From contig JAAYUT010000113.1 in NCBI GenBank assembly GCA_012517485.1, positions 1 through 8,621 of the forward strand: 8,621 bases of DNA, given 5' to 3'. Shown here piece after piece: positions 1-5,495 of this stretch. Every line of letters begins with the position of its first letter. Within the stretch, counting starts at the first letter, position 1. The notes beneath the pieces are model-generated. The model made no database searches. It was not told where the DNA came from and worked only from the letters and a program-made list of their open reading frames with translations. This DNA comes from Candidatus Atribacter fermentans (GTDB lineage Bacteria; Atribacterota; Atribacteria; Atribacterales; Atribacteraceae). The position numbers and the translations under genes are program-made.

Positions 1-16
1 AATTTTGATAAATGAG

Positions 17-58
17 ATTGCCACGTCGCATAAGACGTTCCTCGCAATGACGGAGTAG
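17..58. repeat. short palindromic intergenic repeat, copy 1
   Basis: This unit can fold as a hairpin with an outer stem ATTGC (17-21)/GCAAT (44-48) and an inner stem CGTC (24-27)/GACG (34-37). A diverged copy lies at 274-316 and a fragment of a third at 319-336. Similar short palindromes built around 'CTCGCAATGACGGAGT' are, from memory, frequent between genes of many uncultivated bacteria. No protein is encoded here. The pairing and the second copy are seen in the sequence; the wider family membership is recollection. Confidence 0.6.
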
Positions 59-70
59 GAATAATTCAAA

Positions 71-98
71 TCCCCCTAACCCCCTTTTTGAAAGGGGG
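71..98. repeat. C-rich/G-rich palindromic repeat hairpin
   Basis: CCCCCTTT (80-87) and AAAGGGGG (91-98) form a perfect 8-bp stem with a 3-base loop, preceded by a second C5 run at 72-76. It resembles the very common intergenic repeat with C-runs facing G-runs known from many bacterial genomes. No U-tract follows on either strand at the right distance, so I do not call it a terminator. Confidence 0.6.
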
Positions 99-115
99 AA
101 ATTGATTTCTGAATA

Positions 116-173
116 GTATTTTCATCCTCAACTGGTGCCACCAAAGTGGCATGAGGGTCTATCCTGAAAATAC
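116..173. repeat. 58-bp three-tier inverted repeat (non-coding hairpin)
   Basis: Three nested stems are present: GTATTTTCA (116-124)/TGAAAATAC (165-173), CCTCA (126-130)/TGAGG (152-156), and TGCCAC (136-141)/GTGGCA (146-151) closing a CAAA tetraloop. Twenty base pairs in 58 nt are far more than chance. No ORF and no flanking T-tract is present. It could be a repeat-family unit, a miniature element or a structured RNA element; I cannot tell which from one copy. Confidence 0.6.
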
Positions 174-193
174 AGCATAGAATAAAAAATGCT

Positions 194-230
194 GTCATCC
201 TGAGCGGTGCTTTCCCGCGTGAGGATCTCA
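194..230. repeat. palindromic repeat of the 'TGTCATCCTGAG...GAGGATCTC' type, terminator-like
   Basis: ATCCT (197-201) pairs with AGGAT (222-226), and GCGG (204-207) pairs with CCGC (215-218). The sequence matches a type of intergenic repeat widespread in environmental bacterial genomes (recollection). A T-rich run starts at 233 and continues past 249, so on the + strand this hairpin could also work as a transcription terminator, although the gap of six bases before the T-tract is long for one. Confidence 0.5.
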
Positions 231-273
231 TCTTTTTAATTTTTTTTTATTCATAAATACTCTAAAGAATGTA

Positions 274-316
274 GTTGTCACATCGCATAATGCGCCCCTC
301 AGAAATGAAGGAGTGG
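274..316. repeat. diverged copy 2 of the 17-58 repeat
   Basis: By eye this aligns with 17-58 at roughly three-quarters identity, sharing the blocks 'TCGCATAA', 'CCTC' and 'GGAGT'. The base changes destroy the outer stem, so the copy looks decayed. A further fragment at 319-336 (AATGAGATT, then CCA) repeats the start of copy 1 (from 11), suggesting successive insertions or local duplication followed by drift. Confidence 0.45.
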
Positions 317-335
317 TGAATGAGATTTCCATGCC

Positions 336-363
336 GTTCAACCAAAGAAGGTTGGGACTTTTT
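336..363 (+). terminator. candidate intrinsic terminator for a gene left of the window
   Basis: GTTCAACC (336-343) pairs with GGTTGGGAC (350-358) around a six-base loop, with one bulged G and one G-U pair. It is followed at once by five T residues (359-363). The stem is short, so efficiency may be modest. It would end transcription from an upstream + strand gene outside this window and insulate the kinase operon. Confidence 0.45.
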
Positions 364-373
364 GCATTAAAGC

Positions 374-391
374 AATGAATAGGCATTCATT
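374..391. repeat. 7-bp inverted repeat, possible operator
   Basis: AATGAAT (374-380) and ATTCATT (385-391) are perfect inverted repeats around AGGC. The element sits about 135 bp upstream of the kinase start. It is too AT-rich and lacks a T-tract for a terminator; it could be a regulator site, but nothing shows a cognate regulator. Confidence 0.25.
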
Positions 392-452
392 ATGATAGCC
401 TTCCAGGGTTATTTCTTTATAAAAATTAAAAGCATGAATTTTATTGAAAAAC

Positions 453-481
453 TGGACGTTCGATGTCAACTTGAGTAATAT
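453..481 (+). promoter_or_regulatory. weak candidate promoter for the kinase operon
   Basis: TGGACG (453-458) and TAATAT (476-481) are 17 bases apart, each matching the sigma-70 hexamers at four of six positions. The AT-rich run around 478-493 offers other -10 choices, such as TATTAT at 479-484, without a good -35 partner. The start of transcription is therefore uncertain, but a promoter in this interval is expected because the genes after it have only short gaps. Confidence 0.3.
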
Positions 482-525
482 TATATATATTTTACGACCG
501 GTTTTGGAATGAGGTGTGAGGGAAA

Positions 526-1482
526 ATGATTGGTTCTCGTATTTTGATTGTAGGAAGCTTAAATATTGATATGATTTTAAAAATTGATCGAATGCCTGAG
601 ACTGGGGAGAATCTTTTTGCCCGCCAATTTACAATGTTACCTGGAGGAAAAGGAAATAACCAGGCTATCGCTTGTGCACGGTTAGGGCTTATGGTGTATA
701 TGATTGGTAAAATCGGAGATGATGACTTTGGAGCACGCTTGCGCTTAAATTTGGAACAAGAAAATGTTGATTTTAATTTTGTTACGAAGCAAGCATTGAC
801 TCATACAGGTTTAGCTTTTATCTTTATCGATACCAAGGGAGAAAACCGCATTTTAGTGGCACCGGGGGCAAACATGAAGCTCTCGGTTGATGATATTGAA
901 AATGCCTCTCAACTTTTTAAAACCTGTGATTATCTCATACTTCAACTTGAAGTTCCCCACAGCGTGGTAAAGAGCGCGATCCAAAAAGCTCATGAAAACA
1001 ATGTTAAAGTTATTCTCAACCCGGCTCCAGCTCAACCTTTTCCTATCGAAATTCTGACTGAAAATGACGTTATAACTCCAAATCAATATGAAGCTGAAGT
1101 GTTGAGCGGAGTGAAGATACGAAGCATAGAAGATGCCGTTCAAGCTTTGAAAGCCTTAGATCTGCGTTGTCCATCCCGTAAGGTTATTACCTTAGGAGAA
1201 AAAGGGGCGTTAGCTAGCGATCTCGGAAATCGATACCTTTATCTGGTTCCCAGAAAAATTGATGTTCAGGATACGACTGCAGCTGGTGATGCGTTTAATG
1301 CCGGTTTGGCTTACGGTTTATCTAAAGGAATGGATTGGATATCAACTCTTCAATTGGCAAATAATGCAGGAGCCATTGCCTGTACTCGAATTGGTGCTCA
1401 GAGCGCTCTTCCTTATTTACGGGACATTGATAATTTTTATTCGATTCATGGTACTGGTGAAATTCGATACTTCAATGTTTAA
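526..1482 (+). CDS. rbsK: ribokinase-like PfkB-family carbohydrate kinase
   Basis: A 318-residue cytosolic sugar kinase of the PfkB/ribokinase family, which transfers phosphate from ATP to a sugar hydroxyl (for RbsK, ribose to ribose 5-phosphate). The N-terminal GSLNIDM stretch and PGGKGNNQ (39-46) are the family's first signature and sugar-contacting loop. NPAPA and TPNQYEAE follow mid-protein. DTTAAGDAFNAG (249-260) is the second signature, with D255 as the catalytic base at the same number as in E. coli RbsK. Length is normal for the family. GAGGTG (511-516) lies nine bases before the ATG, a good ribosome-binding site. No ribose transporter or RbsR lies nearby; the next genes are an MgtC protein and hisS. 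The NPAPA, ITLGEKG and IGAQSALP segments favour ribokinase over fructokinase or adenosine kinase, but nucleoside or other sugar substrates cannot be excluded. Confidence 0.82.
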   Translation: MIGSRILIVGSLNIDMILKIDRMPETGENLFARQFTMLPGGKGNNQAIACARLGLMVYMIGKIGDDDFGARLRLNLEQENVDFNFVTKQALTHTGLAFIFIDTKGENRILVAPGANMKLSVDDIENASQLFKTCDYLILQLEVPHSVVKSAIQKAHENNVKVILNPAPAQPFPIEILTENDVITPNQYEAEVLSGVKIRSIEDAVQALKALDLRCPSRKVITLGEKGALASDLGNRYLYLVPRKIDVQDTTAAGDAFNAGLAYGLSKGMDWISTLQLANNAGAIACTRIGAQSALPYLRDIDNFYSIHGTGEIRYFNV

Positions 1483-2137
1483 TTTATCCTTGAACGAAAA
1501 TTTTCAGGTTTTTATTCGATTGTTGCTGGCTTTTGTAGCAGGTGGCCTCATTGGTTACCAACGTGAAAAAGCTGAAAAACCAGCAGGTTTACGTACTCAT
1601 ATATTGGTTTGTATCGGCTCAGCCTTAATCACTTTAGTGTCGATTTATGGTTTTGGGAAAATGGGAGCCGATCCTTCCCGTATTGTGGCACAAATTGTCA
1701 GTGGAATTGGTTTTCTTGGGGCAGGAACAATTTTCCGTTTTGGGCCTTCGGTAAAAGGATTAACAACTGCTGCCAGCTTATGGGCGATATGTGGAGTTGG
1801 CATTGCTATTGGGGTTGGTCTTTATTTTGCTGCTCTATTATCAGTTTTATTTATAATGGCAGTATTAGCTTTGTTAGAACTTTTTGAACAACGGTTAAGG
1901 ACCAAGGGCGCACATTTAATCCGAGTGTTGATATTAGACACCCCAGGGGCAATAGGGCGAATCGGGGAAAAATTGGGAGGAATGGAAGTCAATATAAAAA
2001 ACATAAAAATGCTTAGAGAAAGAGAAAATTTGATGCGATGTTACTTATGGTTAGACCTCCCCGCCCATCTTTCCTTAACCATGGTTTTAGGGGCACTTCA
2101 GGAAATGAATATCGTTCAAGAGGTTGAAGTTGATTAA
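1475..2137 (+). CDS. MgtC/SapB family inner-membrane protein
   Basis: A 220-residue polytopic membrane protein of the MgtC/SapB family. Family members are linked to growth in low magnesium, membrane energetics and virulence in Salmonella and Mycobacterium, but the biochemical role is unsettled. Hydrophobic segments lie at about 10-28, 42-61, 70-88, 99-117 and 118-137. Family motifs are GGLIGYQRE (23-31), PAGLRTH (36-42), AQIVSGIGFLGAG (72-84) and KGLTTAASLW (94-103). The soluble C-terminus (about 148-220) looks like the ACT-like domain of longer MgtC proteins. I chose the ATG at 1475, which overlaps the kinase stop by 8 bp and suggests translational coupling; only a poor GGTGA lies 14 bases upstream. 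An in-frame GTG at 1457 would add six residues. The longer upstream reading frame overlaps the kinase and is not plausible. There is no M-box or other Mg-responsive leader, so Mg control is not shown. Confidence 0.85.
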   Translation: MFNLSLNENFQVFIRLLLAFVAGGLIGYQREKAEKPAGLRTHILVCIGSALITLVSIYGFGKMGADPSRIVAQIVSGIGFLGAGTIFRFGPSVKGLTTAASLWAICGVGIAIGVGLYFAALLSVLFIMAVLALLELFEQRLRTKGAHLIRVLILDTPGAIGRIGEKLGGMEVNIKNIKMLRERENLMRCYLWLDLPAHLSLTMVLGALQEMNIVQEVEVD

Positions 2138-2194
2138 GAGTATTTTTATTCAAATAAATAGAAATTCAAGAATGAGAAGGAAAATGAAAGAAAA

Positions 2195-3481
2195 ATGGAA
2201 AAAATTATTTTACCCAAAGGAACAAGAGATATTGGAAAACCTGAAATTTTTATTTGGTATCACGTTGAAAATGTTGTCAGACAAGAGGCAGCTCATTATC
2301 ATTATATCGAGTTAAGAACACCACTTTTTGAGCATACCGAATTATTTGCCCGAGGAGTAGGAGAGCAAACTGATATCGTTCAAAAAGAGATGTACACTTT
2401 TCTTGATAAAGGAGGCCGCAGTATTACGCTCCGACCCGAAGGAACGGCTCCAGTTATGAGGTCCTACCTTGAACAAAACCTTCATATCCATAACCCTCGG
2501 ATGAAATATTTTTATATGGGACCCATGTTCCGCTATGAACGGCCACAAACTGGTCGAATGAGACAGTTCCACCAATTTGGGTTTGAGGCAATTGGATTTC
2601 AAAGTCCAGCTTCGGATGCTGAGGTCATCCTTTTGGCTGATCGAATCTACCAAAAAATAGGATTAAAAAACGTCCGATTAGAAATAAATAGTTTAGGATG
2701 TAAAAACTGTAAACCACTATATCTTGAAGCTTTAAAAAAATATCTCCGAAACGAAGCCACTCAATTTTGTAAAAATTGCTCGAATCGGATTGAAACCAAT
2801 CCCCTCAGAGTACTCGATTGTAAAAATGAATCTTGCCAAAACATACTTCATAATGAAAATTTTCCCATTATTCAAGATTTTCTTTGTGAACAGTGCCTCA
2901 CCCATCAAAGTCAACTCATCCATATTCTTGAAAGCACCCAAATCCATCCGATTATTAATCCTTATTTGGTAAGAGGTCTTGATTATTACATAAAAACAAC
3001 CTTTGAAATGAAGACCGAGGAGTTGGGAGCCCAAAATGCTATTGGAGGAGGAGGACGATACGATAACTTATCCGATGTATTAGGGGTAAAAGGGGTACCT
3101 GGGGTTGGATTTGCGGCAGGGATGGAACGGATTATACTTCTTTTACAAAAACAAATCAGTTCAAAAGAATTTTTTCAGAAGCCATTTGTTTATTTATCTC
3201 CTCTTGATCAGCAGGGAGAGGCTATTTTACTTCAGCTTTCGATCGTGCTTGATGAAAAATCAATTCCATTTTATTTAGATTTTTCTGATAAATCTTTGAA
3301 ATATCATTTTAAAAATGCGCAACGGATGGAAGCTCATTTTATAATTATTGCGGGAGAGAATGAATATCAGACCAAAACTTATACTTTAAAAAACTTACTA
3401 ACTGGGGAACAAAAAGCTGTTTCTCAAGAAACTCTAATTGGTGATTTGCTGGAGGCATACCAAAATGTTAAGAACACATAA
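2195..3481 (+). CDS. hisS: histidyl-tRNA synthetase
   Basis: A 428-residue class II synthetase that charges tRNA-His with histidine. Motif 1 lies around 38-60 (ELRTPLFEHTELF). TLRPEGT (78-84) and the motif 2 region 107-134 with R113 bind ATP and histidine. LVRGLDYY (258-265) is the HisA signature with catalytic R260. GGGGRYD (284-290) and GVGFAAGMER (303-312) form the HisB/motif 3 region. The anticodon-binding domain covers about 328-428. Length is typical. The insertion domain has four closely spaced cysteine pairs (C169/C172, C192/C195, C209/C214, C231/C234), probably metal-binding. The ATG at 2195 gives the usual family start (PKGTRDI); the nearest Shine-Dalgarno-like GAGAAGG (2174-2180) is 14 bases away. 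The gene follows the MgtC gene by 57 bp and overlaps aspS by 17 bp, an arrangement common in Firmicutes and related bacteria. No T-box leader precedes it. Confidence 0.97.
   Translation: MEKIILPKGTRDIGKPEIFIWYHVENVVRQEAAHYHYIELRTPLFEHTELFARGVGEQTDIVQKEMYTFLDKGGRSITLRPEGTAPVMRSYLEQNLHIHNPRMKYFYMGPMFRYERPQTGRMRQFHQFGFEAIGFQSPASDAEVILLADRIYQKIGLKNVRLEINSLGCKNCKPLYLEALKKYLRNEATQFCKNCSNRIETNPLRVLDCKNESCQNILHNENFPIIQDFLCEQCLTHQSQLIHILESTQIHPIINPYLVRGLDYYIKTTFEMKTEELGAQNAIGGGGRYDNLSDVLGVKGVPGVGFAAGMERIILLLQKQISSKEFFQKPFVYLSPLDQQGEAILLQLSIVLDEKSIPFYLDFSDKSLKYHFKNAQRMEAHFIIIAGENEYQTKTYTLKNLLTGEQKAVSQETLIGDLLEAYQNVKNT
3451..3455 (+). promoter_or_regulatory. ribosome-binding site that fixes the aspS start
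   Basis: GGAGG lies inside the hisS coding sequence, nine bases before the ATG at 3465. A longer reading frame starts at 3438, but that codon has no comparable site and its extra nine residues match nothing in AspRS. The ATG at 3465 gives the normal family N-terminus. Confidence 0.8.
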
Positions 3482-5228
3482 TTGTGGGATATTGCGAAAG
3501 GAAGATATTGGGAAGGAAGTTCTTCTAACTGGATGGGTTAACCGCCGTCGAGACCATGGAGGGGTTATTTTTATTGACCTTCGGGATCGGTGGGGTTTGA
3601 CCCAACTAGTCATTGATTCCAACCAACAAGAGGTCTACCAATGTGCTAATAATGTGAAAAGTGAGTTTGTCCTCCAGGCAAAAGGATTGGTACGCGCTCG
3701 ACCGGAAGGCCTGGCGAATCCCAAAATACCAACTGGAGAAATCGAAGTTGCTGTTTCTGAACTTACCATCCTCTCTGAATCAAAACCACTTCCTTTTGAA
3801 ATTGAGGAAAAAAATGAAACTGATGAAAGTTTAAGGTTACGATATCGATATCTGGATCTTCGTAGAACAAGAATGCAGAAAAATCTGATCCTACGACATC
3901 AAATTTGCCAAGTTGTCCGCCGTTATCTCTCTGAAAGACAGTTTATTGAAGTCGAAACTCCATTTTTAACCAAGAGTACTCCAGAAGGCGCTCGTGATTT
4001 TTTGGTACCCAGTCGTTTAAATGAAGGTAACTTTTATGCACTTCCTCAATCGCCACAACTTTTTAAGCAAATTTTAATGATAGCCGGCTATGATCGGTAT
4101 TTTCAAATTGCCAAATGTTTTCGTGATGAAGACCTTCGTGCTGATCGCCAACCTGAATTCTCACAAGTGGATATTGAGATGTCCTTCGTGGAGCGGGAAG
4201 ATATTCTTGAATTAATCGAAACCATGATGAAAAAATTATTTTATGAAGTATTAGAAATAAATTTAGAAACGCCCTTTCCCAGAATGAGCTATGATGAAGC
4301 AATGAATCGCTATGGTTGTGATAAACCGGATCTTAGAATTTCGTGTGCCATTGATGATCTATCGCAGCTGTTACAAGATGCAATTGAAGTAGGATCAAAG
4401 AATGATTCATGGAAAGGATTGTTTTTCCAAGAATGGAAGAGTTTTTCTCGGAAAAAAGCTGACTTACTTTCTCAAATGGCAAAAAACGCTGGTGTTTCTC
4501 TCTCCTATATAAAGCAAGGAAAGCAGGAAGCGACCTCACCTTTAAAAAATAAGATATCAGAAGTGGCTTGGAGAAAGCTTCTTGAAAAATACTCTTTTCA
4601 AGAGGATTCACTTCTCCTCGTTGCCTGGGGTGAGAGTCAAAAAGTCCTTCCTTTTTTAGGTAACTTGCGAGTGAATCTCGGTGAAGAGCTTAATCTGATA
4701 CAAAATCAATTCAAGTTTTGTTGGGTCCTTGATTTTCCACTCTTTGAATGGAATGTTGAAGAAAATCGATGGGATTCAATGCATCATCCTTTTACAGCTC
4801 CTTGTTTAGATCAGTTAAATCATTTGGATATTGATCCAAGTCAGGTTAAAGCTCAAGCCTACGATATAGTTCTCAATGGTTTTGAGATAGGTGGAGGAAG
4901 TATACGAATTCACCGATCCGATTTGCAGGAAAAAATATTTCAATTACTCAATTTAAGTGAAGCCGAAATTCAACAGAAGTTTGGTTATTTTATTGAAGCC
5001 CTTCAATATGGCTGCCCACCACATGGAGGCATAGCCTTGGGATTAGATCGGATCGTCATGCTCATGTGTGGTGAAAGTTCAATTCGTGAAACAATGGCTT
5101 TTCCCAAAACCCAGAAAGGGACTTGTCTTATGTCGGGCGCTCCATCCCCTGTTTCTGATGACCAACTCATGGTTTTAGGAATACAATTACGAAAAAAGAA
5201 AGAATCTCAGATTGTCAAGGACAGATAA
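3465..5228 (+). CDS. aspS: aspartyl-tRNA synthetase, predicted non-discriminating
   Basis: A 587-residue bacterial-type class IIb synthetase. The N-terminal OB-fold (about 1-110) binds the anticodon and holds WVNRRRDHGG (24-33). Motif 1 follows (FIEVETPFLTK, from 160), then the motif 2 loop FRDEDLRADRQPEF (219-232) with R220. The bacterial GAD insertion spans roughly 285-410. Then come HHPFTAP, GGGSIRIH (from 476) and motif 3 GIALGLDR (522-529) with R529. The length matches E. coli AspS (590). H31 and G82 (in RPEG) are the residues found in non-discriminating enzymes such as that of Pseudomonas aeruginosa; the E. coli discriminating enzyme has RRDLGS there. This predicts that it also makes Asp-tRNA-Asn for amidation by GatCAB. 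It overlaps hisS by 17 bp and has no clear terminator after its stop. The GAD region is less conserved than the core, which is usual. Confidence 0.97.
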   Translation: MLRTHNCGILRKEDIGKEVLLTGWVNRRRDHGGVIFIDLRDRWGLTQLVIDSNQQEVYQCANNVKSEFVLQAKGLVRARPEGLANPKIPTGEIEVAVSELTILSESKPLPFEIEEKNETDESLRLRYRYLDLRRTRMQKNLILRHQICQVVRRYLSERQFIEVETPFLTKSTPEGARDFLVPSRLNEGNFYALPQSPQLFKQILMIAGYDRYFQIAKCFRDEDLRADRQPEFSQVDIEMSFVEREDILELIETMMKKLFYEVLEINLETPFPRMSYDEAMNRYGCDKPDLRISCAIDDLSQLLQDAIEVGSKNDSWKGLFFQEWKSFSRKKADLLSQMAKNAGVSLSYIKQGKQEATSPLKNKISEVAWRKLLEKYSFQEDSLLLVAWGESQKVLPFLGNLRVNLGEELNLIQNQFKFCWVLDFPLFEWNVEENRWDSMHHPFTAPCLDQLNHLDIDPSQVKAQAYDIVLNGFEIGGGSIRIHRSDLQEKIFQLLNLSEAEIQQKFGYFIEALQYGCPPHGGIALGLDRIVMLMCGESSIRETMAFPKTQKGTCLMSGAPSPVSDDQLMVLGIQLRKKKESQIVKDR

Positions 5229-5244
5229 AGACACAGAGTTCAAT

Positions 5245-5273
5245 TTGAAATGAGATAAAGGTTATGTTATTAT
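5245..5273 (+). promoter_or_regulatory. strong sigma-70-type promoter of the 6S-like RNA
   Basis: TTGAAA (5245-5250) and TATTAT (5268-5273) are separated by exactly 17 bases. TG at 5265-5266, one base before the -10, makes it an extended -10 promoter. Both hexamers match consensus at five of six positions. Transcription should start at about 5279-5282, shortly before the predicted RNA fold. This is the best promoter in the window and lies 16 bp after the aspS stop. Confidence 0.7.
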
Positions 5274-5279
5274 TTTATA

Positions 5280-5456
5280 AAAAGGAGATTTGGGTTTGTA
5301 GCCCTGCTATGCCGGTGATGCCATAGGTGGCTTTGACCCAACATCCTTTCCCAGGGAGTCGATCTTCCAGTAAACTGTGGTTTACTGGAGAGGACACCCA
5401 CTTTGTTTGAGGGCAAGGATCAAAGCAGATGGCACACCACAATGTGGGGCTATAAT
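5280..5456 (+). ncRNA. ssrS: 6S RNA (SsrS) homologue, predicted from fold and position
   Basis: 6S RNA mimics an open promoter, binds the housekeeping sigma-RNA polymerase holoenzyme and dampens transcription, mainly in stationary phase. The stretch folds as one long interrupted rod. The closing stem is TTGTAGCCC (5296-5304)/GGGCTATAA (5447-5455). An asymmetric bubble follows (5305-5318 against 5435-5446), whose 3' side can form a small CCAC/GTGG hairpin (5437-5447, competing for the last base with the closing stem). The upper arm is TGCCAT/ATGGCA (5319-5324/5429-5434), GCTTTG/CAAAGC (5330-5335/5421-5426), ATCCTT/AAGGAT (5343-5348/5415-5420), then short CCC/GGG, GGG/CCC and GTC/GAC steps. A perfect 10-bp terminal stem (5366-5375/5380-5389) carries a TGTG loop. 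Length, rod shape and central bubble fit 6S RNA. The place after aspS matches, as I recall, one of the two 6S genes of Bacillus subtilis. It has its own promoter. The exact 3' end is uncertain because no terminator follows. The main alternative is an S1 leader element. Confidence 0.72.
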
Positions 5457-5475
5457 TCGTGATAGAAGGAAACCC

Positions 5476-5486
5476 GGAGGAAGGAG
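5476..5486 (+). promoter_or_regulatory. ribosome-binding site of the S1 gene, supporting the GTG start
   Basis: GGAGGAAGGAG contains two overlapping Shine-Dalgarno-type motifs. The second (AAGGAG, 5481-5486) ends nine bases before the GTG at 5496, supporting that start. No ATG is better placed: the first in-frame ATG is eight codons further in. AAACCC directly upstream (5470-5475) is complementary to the 5' end of the preceding RNA. Confidence 0.75.
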
Positions 5487-5495
5487 TGCTTCACT

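Noticed and set aside
80..98. The C-run/G-run hairpin as an intrinsic terminator
   Set aside because: The stem is strong but no T-tract follows it on either strand; it looks like a repeat-family unit.
17..316. CRISPR array formed by the repeats at the left end
   Set aside because: The units differ from one another, the two related copies are diverged and unevenly spaced, and no regular spacers or cas genes are seen.
1259..1474. A longer MgtC protein beginning at 1259
   Set aside because: The extra 72 residues lie inside the kinase gene's conserved C-terminus in another frame and do not look like MgtC; the ATG at 1475 gives a normal family N-terminus.
2124..2315. A 63-codon lysine-rich frame between the MgtC gene and hisS
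   Set aside because: It overlaps the ends of both genes in another frame and its composition follows the A-rich DNA; no domain or ribosome-binding site supports it.
3438..3464. AspRS start at 3438
   Set aside because: The nine extra residues are not family-like and the good GGAGG (3451-3455) serves the ATG at 3465.
5451..5456. A perfect TATAAT just before the S1 gene, as a separate S1 promoter
   Set aside because: No usable -35 lies 16-18 bases upstream (GATGGC and neighbours) and there is no extended -10 TG. The bases are better explained as the 3' strand of the closing stem of the RNA. A weak promoter cannot be fully excluded.
5280..5495. T-box, SAM, cobalamin, glycine or other known riboswitch, SRP RNA, RNase P RNA or tmRNA
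   Set aside because: The hallmark sequences I know for these (for example the T-box antiterminator, the B12 box, the SRP tetraloop region or tmRNA ends) are absent, while the single rod with a central bubble fits 6S RNA.
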